A stretch of 64,000 bases of DNA from Pedobacter sp. W3I1 (GTDB taxonomy: Bacteria > Bacteroidota > Bacteroidia > Sphingobacteriales > Sphingobacteriaceae). The stretch is from positions 6,324,001 to 6,388,000 of the forward strand of contig NZ_JAUSXN010000001.1 in NCBI RefSeq assembly GCF_030816015.1, written 5' to 3'. Position 1 is the stretch's first letter. Each line of letters begins with the position of its first letter. Under the pieces are notes generated by a model. That model was not told the DNA's origin and ran no database searches. It saw nothing but the letters and a program-made list of their open reading frames with translations. The translations under genes were made by a program, and so were the position numbers. Below are positions 27,001 through 35,015 of this stretch, in pieces.

Positions 27001-27353
27001 TTAATATTGGTTTGGTTTTTTACCTGAACTTCTTGATCTACATAGCCTACATAGGTAAACACCAAAGTTGCGTCTTCGGGTACTTTGATGCTAAATTTTC
27101 CGGAAGCATCTGTTACCGCAGTTGCAGCTCCACCTTTTAATTTAACACTTACTCCAGGAATCGGTCCTTTGGCATCAGTTACCTGCCCCTTCACAATAAT
27201 ATCCTGAAGCGGAGGCTGATAAAAATCGAGGCGCTCTTTTTCATGTAACACTGCTTCAGCTGATGAGCCGGCAAATGGTGAAAAAATGAGACAGCTACCG
27301 CAGGCAAGAAACATGCTACTTCTGGCAAAAGTCTTCCATAGATTTTTTTTCAT
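24081..27353 (-). CDS. SusC/RagA family TonB-linked outer-membrane transporter
   Basis: 1090 residues. A signal peptide (to about residue 32) precedes a carboxypeptidase-regulatory-like domain (VKGQVTDAKGPIPGVSVKL), the TonB-box-like SEVVVVGYGTQ, and a plug with LAGRLPGVTALQGSG, TIRIRGINSLGNNNALIVIDG, VLKDASAAIYGSQAANGVILITTK. The barrel ends with the usual aromatic residue. No STN domain is present. It pairs with the SusD gene 72 bp downstream, forming an importer of oligosaccharides or peptides. No glycoside hydrolase, ECF sigma factor or hybrid sensor lies beside it, so the substrate is open. A structured upstream region (27543-27600) may regulate it. Confidence 0.93.
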   Translation of the reverse strand: MKKNLWKTFARSSMFLACGSCLIFSPFAGSSAEAVLHEKERLDFYQPPLQDIIVKGQVTDAKGPIPGVSVKLKGGAATAVTDASGKFSIKVPEDATLVFTYVGYVDQEVQVKNQTNINVRLLENNQNLSEVVVVGYGTQKKAVVSGAVASVKGTELAKSSSVNLTNSLAGRLPGVTALQGSGEPGYDGSTIRIRGINSLGNNNALIVIDGIPNRAGGIERLNPNDIESVSVLKDASAAIYGSQAANGVILITTKLGKTGKPQFSYDFSYGLQQPTRIPKMANSTQYAEILNELNIFGSDLNPNEWSAAWNSFKTTGTYLSTGGKTINAAYKPDEIRKFGDGSDPLRYPNTDWFKTTFQNWSPQQRHNVQINGGSENVKYLLSLGYLNQDGYYKNSATGYQQYDMRFNLEAKLSKYITTTLGVSAREEDRNFPTVSAGDIFRFLMRGRPNEIAIWPNGLPGRDIEYGYNPVVSTTDLTGTNKDVRDYFQTTGKVEIKIPGVDGLKVTGTAAIDKYSGRQKNWQLPWTLYDWDKKTFAADGVTPVLAGTVRSQYTDPRLRETAGGQLAINLTGMVNYDKKISDHTIGLMAGVTRETVNNDGFTAFRRYFISSSVQELLAGDEREQSLGNNPGDPNNLFKRARLSYFGRAGYNYKEKYLAEFLWRVDGSYIFPTDRRFGFFPGVSVGWRLSEEPFFKENVKFVNNLKLRASWGQMGAEAYFGDVLQEYQYLSLMNFGTYTFNDLVTKTLTEGKVPNFDFGWEVANNTNIGLDASFLNNKLSLEFDYFYNKRTNILISRGSSVPESSGITDRLPPVNLGKVNNKGFEFKLSYNDQVGDLNFGVSVNGGYAKNKIIFWDETPGAPEWQRSTGRVTSSWLVYDYDGVFKDQAEISANKLNYSALTGNLRPGDMKFKDINGDGKINADDKIRLDKNGTPTFTGGVNFNVQYKGFDLSVLIQGATGGMQIVGLTESGDIGNFLEWSYLNRWSIDNPSSVNPRLSNRGATYYTDSNNALNNTYWLRSNNYIRLKNVELGYTLPTTWVEKVGLNSVRVYANGLNLATLDKIKIWDPESTNTSGQYYPQARVINMGIKATF

Positions 27354-27821
27354 AGGTTTTAATTTATTTTGTTTAGTATTAGTTGTATTATAATTTAATA
27401 CTCATAAGTAATATGAACTGTCATTATACAAATCATTTTAAATATGAGTTATCGACATAATCGCTTACACACATTACCATCAAAAAAATTAAGGCCCCTC
27501 CGAATTATATCAATAACTTATTATTAACCATATGAAATCCCCTACCCATTGGCTTAAAAACCATTTTCGGCGACTGAAAACCACTGGGTACGACCTACCC
27601 GATTTTGGACTTACCGACTACACAGTTCATATTTGGTTAACTGCAAGATAGGAATATTAGGGATTTAAAGAAGGGGGTAAAATAATAATTATGAGGGGTT
27701 GACTCGTAAAAAAACAATTACAAATTACACAAAGTAGCACTAATTATACAGCATCAGATATTATTGCAAATATGAGAGAAAGAGTTTGACTGGGTGAAAA
27801 GAATCTGGTAGGATTGCTGAA
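27354..27821. promoter_or_regulatory. susC upstream region with mutually exclusive inverted repeats
   Basis: No gene in 468 bp. Read on the minus strand toward susC: GGGTA (27596-27600) can pair with TACCC (27586-27590), but TACCCAGTGG (27581-27590) can instead pair with CCAATGGGTA (27543-27552), with a further small TTTTC/GAAAA hairpin between. The element is about 190 bases upstream of the start. Whether it is transcribed is unknown; no clear promoter box was found. Confidence 0.45.
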
Positions 27822-29927
27822 TTAACTTATTTTATCGAAAGAAATGCCTCTTTCCAATTTTTGCAGGTATGCTTTTAGTATGGCATTTTCGGGCTTACTT
27901 AATTGTGGGTCATCTTCGAAAAGTGCAATTACGGTATTACGTGCTTCAGACAAAATAATCTGGTCTTTAGCCAGGTCTGCAAGCTTTAGATCTAAAACGC
28001 CGCTTTGTTGTGTGCCGGTAATATCTCCTGGCCCGCGGAGCTGTAAATCAATTTCAGAGATTTCGAAGCCATTATTGGTTCTCACCATGGTTTCTAACCG
28101 GATTTTACCTTCCTTACTCAGTTTATTCCCGCTCATTAATATACAGAAAGACTGCTCTGCACCACGGCCTACTCTACCGCGCAATTGGTGCAGTTGTGAA
28201 AGCCCAAACCGTTCGGCATTTTCAATTACCATTACCGAAGCATTGGGCACGTTTACACCTACCTCAATTACGGTAGTAGCGACCATAATCTGGCTTTTAC
28301 CATCAATAAACTGTTGCATTTCGAACTGTTTATCCGCATTTGGCATTTGTCCATGCACAATACTCATTTGGTAATCGGGCCTCGGAAACTGATAGCTCAG
28401 CTGTTCAATTCCGGCTTCGAGATGTAAAAGATCCAATTTCTCGCTTTCCTTAATTAGAGGATAAACGATATAAACCTGCCTGCCCTTGGCAATTTCCTGC
28501 TTCATAAAGCCAAACATCCTGAGGCGCTGACCTTCAAAAAGGTGTTTGGTTTCTATGGGTTTTCTGCCCGCAGGTAATTCATCAATTACAGAAACATCCA
28601 GATCGCCATATAAGGTCATGGCCAAAGTACGCGGAATTGGTGTAGCGGTCATCACGAGAATATGTGGTGGAATGATATTTTTCCGCCAAAGTTTAGCACG
28701 TTGCTCCACACCAAAACGATGCTGTTCATCAATCACAACCAGCCCCAAATTCTTAAACTGAACTTTATCTTCAATCAGGGCATGCGTTCCAATTAAAATA
28801 TCGATTTCTCCATTCTCCAATTGCTCATGCAAAACAGTACGCTCCTTCTTTTTGGTATTTCCAGTAAGAATAGCAACGCGCACCAGGTCGTTGGTTACAA
28901 GTTCTGTAATAGAGGCATAGTGCTGACGGGCCAAAATTTCTGTAGGAGCCATCATACAAGCCTGGTAGCCGTTATCATTTGCCAAAAGCATACTCATCAA
29001 TGCAACAGCGGTTTTACCACTCCCTACGTCGCCTTGAACAAGCCGGTTCATTTGCACACCTCGTTGTGTATCAATTCTGATTTCCTTAACTACACGCTTT
29101 TGTGCATTAGTTAATTCGAAGGGCAAAAATTCGTTATAAAAGCGGTTCACTTTTTCACCAACCTTTTCAAAAGTTACACCTTTAAATTTTAACTGGCGTA
29201 AGTGTTTATTGTGTAGAAGCTGTAACTGGATGAAGAATAACTCCTCAAATTTAAGGCGTCTTTCTGCAGCGCTTAAATCCTTCTGATTTTTAGGAAAATG
29301 GATATTCAGTAAGGCCAATCTTTTATCTGGCAGCTGATATTTATCAATGATATATTGTGGTAAATTTTCTGGAACCTGAGGGATAATCTGATCTAACAGG
29401 CCTGCAATTAAACGCTGAAGACCCTTTGAATCGAGATTAAATTTTTTAAGCTTTTCTGTTGAGTTATAAACCGGCTGCAAGGTTAAATTACCTCGCCCCA
29501 CCTGCTGGCGCTGATACAGTTCCATTTCCGGATGTGAGATACTGAATGTTCCGTTAAAGATGCTTGGTTTCCCAAAGGCCACATAAGCGGTGCCAACGGT
29601 GATATGATCGTCAACCCACTTTAAGCTCTGGAACCAAACCAATTCCATGATTCCGGTTTCATCTTTAAAAACCGCGACAATACGTTTTGCTCTTTTATCG
29701 CCGATTACCCTTTTGCTGATCACACGCCCGATAATCTGGATATACTGTGAGTCAGGATTGATTTGGTTAATCTTAAAATATTTTGTACGGTCGATATACC
29801 TGAACGGATAGTGCGCCAGCATATCCTGATAAGTGAACAGGCCGAGATCCTTTTTCAAAACATCGGCACGACTTGGTCCAACGCCTTTCAAAAACTCAAC
29901 AGGTGTATCTAATACCGAATTAAACAA
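27822..29927 (-). CDS. recG: ATP-dependent DNA helicase RecG
   Basis: RecG reverses stalled replication forks and unwinds branched DNA. The 701 residues start with FLKGVGPSRADVLKKDLG, then a wedge OB-fold (IIGRVISKRVIG), then helicase motifs: Walker A QGDVGSGKTAV, ILTGNTKKKER, DEQH in VVIDEQHRFGVEQR, TATPIPRTLAMTLYGDL (motif III), TTVIEVGVNVPNAS and QLHQLRGRVGRG (motifs V/VI), and the RecG tail LRGPGDITGTQQSG. Full length, ATG at 29927. It lies immediately behind a decayed transporter gene and may be read from the ridA transcript. Confidence 0.96.
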   Translation of the reverse strand: MFNSVLDTPVEFLKGVGPSRADVLKKDLGLFTYQDMLAHYPFRYIDRTKYFKINQINPDSQYIQIIGRVISKRVIGDKRAKRIVAVFKDETGIMELVWFQSLKWVDDHITVGTAYVAFGKPSIFNGTFSISHPEMELYQRQQVGRGNLTLQPVYNSTEKLKKFNLDSKGLQRLIAGLLDQIIPQVPENLPQYIIDKYQLPDKRLALLNIHFPKNQKDLSAAERRLKFEELFFIQLQLLHNKHLRQLKFKGVTFEKVGEKVNRFYNEFLPFELTNAQKRVVKEIRIDTQRGVQMNRLVQGDVGSGKTAVALMSMLLANDNGYQACMMAPTEILARQHYASITELVTNDLVRVAILTGNTKKKERTVLHEQLENGEIDILIGTHALIEDKVQFKNLGLVVIDEQHRFGVEQRAKLWRKNIIPPHILVMTATPIPRTLAMTLYGDLDVSVIDELPAGRKPIETKHLFEGQRLRMFGFMKQEIAKGRQVYIVYPLIKESEKLDLLHLEAGIEQLSYQFPRPDYQMSIVHGQMPNADKQFEMQQFIDGKSQIMVATTVIEVGVNVPNASVMVIENAERFGLSQLHQLRGRVGRGAEQSFCILMSGNKLSKEGKIRLETMVRTNNGFEISEIDLQLRGPGDITGTQQSGVLDLKLADLAKDQIILSEARNTVIALFEDDPQLSKPENAILKAYLQKLERGISFDKIS

Positions 29928-29933
29928 AATATT

Positions 29934-30576
29934 TTACTGTTTCTTGTAAACAACACTCTTTAGCAAAGCCGCATTAAAAATAACGATCGATAGCAGCAAA
30001 AGCAAATAGGCGAAAAGTTGGTGCAGATCTATTTTCTCCTTAAAGTAGAAAAATGCAACGGCAAAAGCAACTATAGGATTAGATAGATTATATAACAGCC
30101 CAAATTACTTTGAGTAATGAACCCGTTGCCAATAGAAAGATGCTAATAAATGCAATTACAAGTGCCACAATTTATCCCTCTTTAGCTGCTCTTTTAAGAT
30201 GATAAAACCACAAAGTGCAGTTAAACAGCGGGCACACCATATAAGCAAAGGCGGCGGCCTTTAAACTCACACTATTTACAGCATAAATATAGGTGAACCA
30301 GTTTCCTGTAATCAGAAATGACGCCACCACGGTAAGTAACAATAGTCTGGTCTTCTTGCGGGTGCTTAATGATTTTAGAAATTCCAATCATTTTTTAATG
30401 CTTCTCTTCTGAATAAAAGAATGGTTGCCCAAACAACAATAATGGAAACAAATATTCTGTAGTATAAATTTCGTGTGTTGGAAAACCTTTTATATTACGC
30501 AAAGGTATAGACATTGTTCCCCAGATAATGTAGGGAACAATGCCCGCTATAAAATATTTGCTTTACTGTTTGCCAA
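29934..30576 (-). pseudogene. Decayed EamA/RarD-type transporter gene
   Basis: Fragments of one EamA/RarD protein appear in order in different frames: KYFIAGIVPYIIWGTMSIPL (helix 1), YYRIFVSIIVWATILLFRRE (helix 2), FLKSLSTRKKTRLLLLTVVA and SFLITGNWFTYIYAVNS (30172-30387), VALVIAFISIFLLATGSLLK, and finally NPIVAFAVAFFYFKEKIDLH to the stop at 29934. At least four frameshifts or stops and loss of several central helices leave it non-functional. It starts 3 bases after ridA and abuts recG, so it was once part of that gene string. Family placement rests on the helix order and the NWFTYIYAVNS motif. Confidence 0.85.
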
Positions 30577-30578
30577 AA

Positions 30579-30959
30579 TTAGCCTGCAATGGCAATTACT
30601 GAAATCTCTACATTAACATTTTTAGGCAATACCGAAACCTGAACTGTTTCGCGAGCTGGAAAATCAGCAGTAAAGTATTGTCCGTAAACTTCGTTTACCT
30701 GAGCAAAGGTACCCATATCGCTTAAAAAGATAGTAGACTTTACTACGTTATCGAAAGTTAAACCTGCCTCAAGCAAAACTGCTTTAAGGTTACGCATTAC
30801 CTGATGCGTCTCTTCTTCAATATTACCAATGTTTAATTCTCCATTTTCAGGATTGATGGCTACCTGGCCTGATACGAATAAAAAGTTTCCAGCTTGTACA
30901 GCCTGGCTATATGGTCCAATCGGAGCTGGAGCATTAGTTGTTTTAATAATTTGTTTCAT
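30579..30959 (-). CDS. ridA: RidA family enamine/imine deaminase
   Basis: RidA hydrolyses reactive 2-aminoacrylate-type enamines formed by PLP enzymes. The 126 residues match the family throughout: TTNAPAPIGPYSQAVQAGNF, FVSGQVAINPENGE, EETHQVMRNLKAVLLEAG, VVKSTIFLSDM, NEVYGQYF and the PARETVQVSVLPKNVNVEISVIA block that carries the conserved catalytic Arg. Start ATG at 30959 gives the standard length. It follows a 45-aa membrane protein by 11 bp on the same strand. Confidence 0.94.
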   Translation of the reverse strand: MKQIIKTTNAPAPIGPYSQAVQAGNFLFVSGQVAINPENGELNIGNIEEETHQVMRNLKAVLLEAGLTFDNVVKSTIFLSDMGTFAQVNEVYGQYFTADFPARETVQVSVLPKNVNVEISVIAIAG

Positions 30960-30970
30960 ACAATTTGGGG

Positions 30971-31108
30971 TTATTTAGCAAGCCACTGAATAAGCTTGTA
31001 GATGATACCTGCAAGAAAAATTAAGATGGCCAATGCATTGATAAAATGCATAATTCTCAGATTGATATTATTTGGCCTGCTGGGATCCTTTTTTCTAAAG
31101 AAGTACAT
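30971..31108 (-). CDS. Small single-TM protein, DUF6728-like
   Basis: 45 codons from ATG (31108) to TAA (30971). It starts MYFFRKKDPSRP, then NNINLRIMHFINALA, with one transmembrane helix (about residues 22-40) and ends KLIQWLAK. The FxRKKDPxxPxNxNLRxMHxIN pattern resembles the small Bacteroidota proteins grouped as DUF6728; this is from memory. It lies 11 bp upstream of ridA, so likely the first gene of the ridA transcript. Short, but the amphipathic layout and operon position argue that it is real. Confidence 0.7.
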   Translation of the reverse strand: MYFFRKKDPSRPNNINLRIMHFINALAILIFLAGIIYKLIQWLAK

Positions 31109-31154
31109 AATACAAACTTAGCTAAAAAGCTTAACACAGAAAATTAAAAGGCAT

Positions 31155-31187
31155 AAAAAAAGTCCTGACTTTCATCAGGACTTTTTT
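31155..31187. terminator. Terminator after ompA
   Basis: AAAAAAGTCCTGA pairs with TCAGGACTTTTTT across a CTTTCA loop, 19 bases after the minus-strand ompA stop. T-runs exist on both strands. Confidence 0.85.
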
Positions 31188-31205
31188 AAATCTTATATTG
31201 AAATA

Positions 31206-32552
31206 CTAGTTTCTAGCAGTTTCAACACGACGGTTTTGGATACGACCTTCTTCAGTATCGTTAGAAGCAATTGGATTAGCTTCGCCATTACCTTTAGTAG
31301 CAACTTGACTAGCGTTAACGCCAGAGTTTACTAAGTAAGTTTTAACAGAGTTAGCTCTGTCTTTAGATAATTTCAAGTTATATGCAGCAGTACCTTCGCT
31401 TGAAGCGTAACCGTTTACAGTTACTTTACCACCGTTTTCACGTAACACTGAAGATAATTTATCTAAAGTAGGGTAAGACTCAGTTTTTAAAACTGAAGAG
31501 TTGAAATCGAAACCGATTTTTTCGAAACCAGTTACATTTGAAGCTACTGAATCAACTGGAGCAGCTTTTGGAAGAGGACAACCTGAACCATCAACAGCAG
31601 TACCAGCAGGAGTTCCTGGGCATTTATCGAATTGATCAGCAACACCATCACCATCAGTATCTTTTTTCAAATCTTCAACAGATTTTTCAACAGCAGAAAC
31701 ACGGTTTTTCAATGCTTCAACTTCTTGACGTAAAGTTGGATCTTTTAACTCATCGTACATAGTAGCTAATGGGTTAGTCCACTCTAAACTTGGTTTAGCA
31801 GAAGAACCTAAAGAGAATTCTAAACCAGCATAACCGTAAGAGAATTTATCTTTAGTTTGACCTTTTGCATAAACTCCGTCTAAGTTATCAGCATCAACAA
31901 AGTTCATAGTGTAACCTAAGTTAAAGTTAACACGCTCAGAAACTTTGAATTTAACACCAGCACCAACTGGAATGTAGAAACCTTTTACGTAATCTTTAGC
32001 ATCATGTTTGTCATCAGCAGGACCAGTAGCTTTACCTTTCCAGTCGATTTGTGAACCATTAGCTAAAGTAATTTTTGGAGCATAAGCCATATAACCAGCA
32101 CCAGCAGTTAAGAAGAAACCTACTGAGTTCTCACGACGTAAGAAATCGATAGAACCTACATTTACAACACCACGTAAATCTACAGCATATTGTAATTCAG
32201 TTTCGAAGTCTTTTACAGCTGGGTTAGAAATACCTTCGTTAGTACCTGAAAGTTTACCACGAGTTCCGTTTAATTCTAAACCGAATGAGTGACCTAATTG
32301 TTTACGGATGTTTAAACCGTAACCTAAGTTAGCATCCCATTTGTTAAAGTCATTTGAACCGCCGATAGCAACAACTGGCATTAAAACACCACCATGTACA
32401 CCGATAGACCAAGTTCTGTACTGTCCTCTACCACCAAATACCTTGGCAGCAGAAGTTGTTGCAGGTGCATCCTGAGCGACAGCAAGAGAAGCAACTCCTG
32501 TTAATGCCACTAAAGAAAGCGCAACACTTTTCTTTAAAGTAGAATAATTCAT
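31206..32552 (-). CDS. ompA: OmpA family outer-membrane protein
   Basis: 448 residues: signal peptide ending near SLAVAQDA (residue 27), an N-terminal beta-barrel (about 40-255), a short coiled coil (LRQEVEALKNRVSAVEKS), a thrombospondin type 3 calcium-binding repeat (DTDGDGVADQFDKCPGT), and a C-terminal OmpA peptidoglycan-binding domain (GFDFNSSVLK, VNGYASSEGTAAYNLKLSKD, RIQNRRVE). It should tie the outer membrane to the wall. Codon use is strongly biased and uniform, and it has the best Bacteroidota-type promoter of the window, so it is probably highly expressed. Monocistronic, with its own terminator. Confidence 0.93.
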   Translation of the reverse strand: MNYSTLKKSVALSLVALTGVASLAVAQDAPATTSAAKVFGGRGQYRTWSIGVHGGVLMPVVAIGGSNDFNKWDANLGYGLNIRKQLGHSFGLELNGTRGKLSGTNEGISNPAVKDFETELQYAVDLRGVVNVGSIDFLRRENSVGFFLTAGAGYMAYAPKITLANGSQIDWKGKATGPADDKHDAKDYVKGFYIPVGAGVKFKVSERVNFNLGYTMNFVDADNLDGVYAKGQTKDKFSYGYAGLEFSLGSSAKPSLEWTNPLATMYDELKDPTLRQEVEALKNRVSAVEKSVEDLKKDTDGDGVADQFDKCPGTPAGTAVDGSGCPLPKAAPVDSVASNVTGFEKIGFDFNSSVLKTESYPTLDKLSSVLRENGGKVTVNGYASSEGTAAYNLKLSKDRANSVKTYLVNSGVNASQVATKGNGEANPIASNDTEEGRIQNRRVETARN

Positions 32553-32608
32553 AATCTTTTTCTTTTTTAAGGGTTAAACAATTTAATTGATTAATTTTTT
32601 AGTAATCG

Positions 32609-32638
32609 CAAAATTAAACAAAATTTTAAATTTTCAAA
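32609..32638 (-). promoter_or_regulatory. ompA promoter (TTTG-18-TAnnTTTG)
   Basis: On the minus strand TTTG (32635-32638) is followed after 18 bases by TAATTTTG (32609-32616), an exact match to the Bacteroidota primary-sigma consensus. It predicts a 5' leader of about 50 bases before the ompA ATG at 32552. Confidence 0.75.
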
Positions 32639-32686
32639 CTTTTATACAAACTCCGTTCCAAACTTCACAGTAATTAATCATTTTAT

Positions 32687-32694
32687 TACATTTG
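32687..32694 (+). promoter_or_regulatory. -7 box for the Xaa-Pro aminopeptidase gene
   Basis: TACATTTG matches TAnnTTTG exactly, about 30 bases upstream of the ATG at 32724. The -33 element is weak. Confidence 0.5.
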
Positions 32695-32723
32695 GCCATT
32701 GCCCATATAAAAATACCATTTTC

Positions 32724-34013
32724 ATGAAATATCCTACCATCAATCAGTCATTATTTATTTTAAATAGAAATAACTTTACTAACAAACTAAAAACCAATTC
32801 ATTAGCTATATTTAATTCAAGTGATGAATTTCCCAGAAGTGGTGATCAGAACTTTGTTTTTAAGCAAAATCCCGATTTATTTTATTTATCTGGAATTGAT
32901 CAAGAACAAACAATATTATTATTATTTCCTGATTGTCCTAATCCATTGTACAGAGAAGTCCTGTTTTTAAGACAGACTAACGATTACATTAAAGTTTGGG
33001 AAGGATACAAGTATACTAAAGAGCAAGCTAAAGCGGCTTCAGGTATTCAAGCTGTATACTGGTTAGAGGATTTTGACAACATACTGCATAGCATTGTGAA
33101 CTATGCCGAACATATTTATTTAAACACAAATGAAAATGATAGGTATGCCCACGAAGTTCCTTATCGTGATATTCGTTTCATTGAGAAAATGAGGGCGAAA
33201 TATCCATTGCATCATTATGAACGCTCGGCACCAATTATGCGTAATTTACGTGCAGTTAAATCAGATGTTGAAATCGAACTGACCAAAAAGGCGTCGGCAA
33301 TAACCCGCGATGCTTTTATTAGGGTATTAAAATTTACCAAGCCTGGTGTTAAAGAATATGAAATTGAGGCGGAGATTATACATGAATTTATCCGCCAAGG
33401 CGGAACAGGCCATGCTTACACTCCTATTATTGCTTCCGGCCATAACGCAAACATCTTACACTACAACGATAATAACCAGGTATGTAAAGATGGAGACGTA
33501 ATCCTTTTCGATTTTGGTGCAGAATATGCCAATTACAACGCAGATATGAGCCGCTCCATCCCTGTCAACGGTCGGTTCACCAAAAGACAAAAAGATGTAT
33601 ACAATGCAGTACTGTACGTAATGAAAGCGTCGATTAAATTAATTGGCGAAGGAACCATATGGAATACCTACCACGAACAAGTTGGCGAAATTATGACTGA
33701 ACAACTGATTAATCTCGGACTTATTTCTACAACTGACGTGAAGAATCAGACCGCAACGTGGCCGGCTTACAAAAAATATTTTATGCACGGCAATTCGCAT
33801 CACTTAGGTATAGATGTACACGACTTTGCAGGAAGATATACGCCATTTGCTAACGGAAACATCCTTACGGTTGAACCAGGCATTTATATTCCGGAGGAAG
33901 GCTTAGGCATCCGTTTAGAAAATAATATTCTGATCACCGCAAATGGAAATGTAGATCTAATGGCCGATATCCCATTAGAAGCTGAAGAAATTGAGGATAT
34001 CATGAACAGTTAA
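32724..34013 (+). CDS. pepP: Xaa-Pro aminopeptidase (M24B)
   Basis: Removes N-terminal residues that precede proline. The 429 residues comprise an N-terminal creatinase/AMP_N domain (NSSDEFPRSGDQNFVFKQNPDLFYLSG) and a pita-bread M24 domain with the dinuclear-metal ligands: FDFGAEYANYNADMSRS (two Asp), HGNSHHLGIDVHD (His), VEPGIYIP (Glu) and GIRLENN (Glu). The soluble, cytoplasmic form has no signal peptide. Single gene, divergent from ompA and convergent with meaB. Confidence 0.92.
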   Translation: MKYPTINQSLFILNRNNFTNKLKTNSLAIFNSSDEFPRSGDQNFVFKQNPDLFYLSGIDQEQTILLLFPDCPNPLYREVLFLRQTNDYIKVWEGYKYTKEQAKAASGIQAVYWLEDFDNILHSIVNYAEHIYLNTNENDRYAHEVPYRDIRFIEKMRAKYPLHHYERSAPIMRNLRAVKSDVEIELTKKASAITRDAFIRVLKFTKPGVKEYEIEAEIIHEFIRQGGTGHAYTPIIASGHNANILHYNDNNQVCKDGDVILFDFGAEYANYNADMSRSIPVNGRFTKRQKDVYNAVLYVMKASIKLIGEGTIWNTYHEQVGEIMTEQLINLGLISTTDVKNQTATWPAYKKYFMHGNSHHLGIDVHDFAGRYTPFANGNILTVEPGIYIPEEGLGIRLENNILITANGNVDLMADIPLEAEEIEDIMNS

Positions 34014-34014
34014 T

Positions 34015-34056
34015 TACAGTTCTCAATTGACAATTCGCAGTTAGCAGTTAGCAGTT
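34015..34056. repeat. Six tandem degenerate heptamers between pepP and meaB
   Basis: Splits exactly into TACAGTT, CTCAATT, GACAATT, CGCAGTT, AGCAGTT, AGCAGTT. It fills nearly the whole gap between the two convergent stop codons. Confidence 0.75.
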
Positions 34057-34060
34057 TTAT

Positions 34061-34957
34061 TTAACCATTATTAAACTCATCAGCTAAACGGTAAATATTA
34101 AAATCTTCTTCTTTCAAGGCTGCCTGAACTTTTTCTAGCAGCCTTTTTTTATCTATAACCCTCATTTTTTCGTGTTGAATGAGCCTCCAGGCTTTCTCTG
34201 CAAAAAGAAAAGCCTTTCTGTTATGATCAGAAGTAAGAGGCTTGATTATCCATCTACATAGTTCATCAATACCTGTATTTTTATCGGCCACCGTTTTTAA
34301 TATTGGGATAGTCCTCGTGCCCTGATGAACAATTTTCTTTAAATTATTGACAAAAACGTCTGCCCCTTCTCTATCAGCCTTGTTTATCACGAAACAATCG
34401 GCAATCTCCATCAAACCAGATTTGATATTCTGTACCTCATCTCCAGATTCGGGAACCAAAACAACGACAGTTTTGTCAGCCAGTCCTGCAATTTCTACTT
34501 CCGATTGCCCAACACCGACAGTTTCGACAATAATCAGATCAAAATTAGCTGCTTTTAAAACATCAACCATTTCGATAGTTTTTGCCGAAATACCACCCAA
34601 AGCGCCACGTGTAGCCAACGAACGGATAAAAACATTTGGATTGTTAAACTGACTCGCCATACGGATACGATCGCCCAACAAAGAACCAAAATTAAATGGG
34701 GATGTAGGATCTATTGCCAATATCGCAATACGCATTCCCTTCACAACAAAATGACTGGCTATTGCATTTACCAAGGTACTTTTACCTGCACCAGGAGGGC
34801 CAGTAATCCCTAAAACCGGAACATTAACCCGACTATCCAGATCTCTTAAAATCGAATCAGCTGGTGTAATGTTATTTTCGACAAGGGTTAATGTTCTTGC
34901 CAAAACCTTGTAATTCCCCGCCCTTACTTCGCTTAAAATGGATAGATGCGTATTCAT
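34061..34957 (-). CDS. meaB: MeaB/ArgK family GTPase (B12-enzyme chaperone)
   Basis: MeaB-type G proteins load and protect adenosylcobalamin-dependent mutases, usually methylmalonyl-CoA mutase. From the chosen ATG (34957) there are 298 residues with Walker A GPPGAGKST at 53-61, LAIDPTSPFNFGSLLGDRIRM, SLATRGALGGIS, ETVGVGQSE, and NKAD (base recognition). The open frame extends 10 codons further, but MNTHLSILSEVRAGNYKVLAR is the normal N-terminus. No mutase subunit is in the window, so the client enzyme is encoded elsewhere. Confidence 0.92.
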   Translation of the reverse strand: MNTHLSILSEVRAGNYKVLARTLTLVENNITPADSILRDLDSRVNVPVLGITGPPGAGKSTLVNAIASHFVVKGMRIAILAIDPTSPFNFGSLLGDRIRMASQFNNPNVFIRSLATRGALGGISAKTIEMVDVLKAANFDLIIVETVGVGQSEVEIAGLADKTVVVLVPESGDEVQNIKSGLMEIADCFVINKADREGADVFVNNLKKIVHQGTRTIPILKTVADKNTGIDELCRWIIKPLTSDHNRKAFLFAEKAWRLIQHEKMRVIDKKRLLEKVQAALKEEDFNIYRLADEFNNG

Positions 34958-35015
34958 CAATAAAACTATCTTTGTACAAATAAACAAAAATTATCAGCTA
35001 CAAAGCGCCCCTAGA

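Noticed and set aside
27844..28374. A 176-codon plus-strand ORF opposite recG
   Set aside because: It is a shadow of the conserved helicase domain; its composition is typical of antisense reading.
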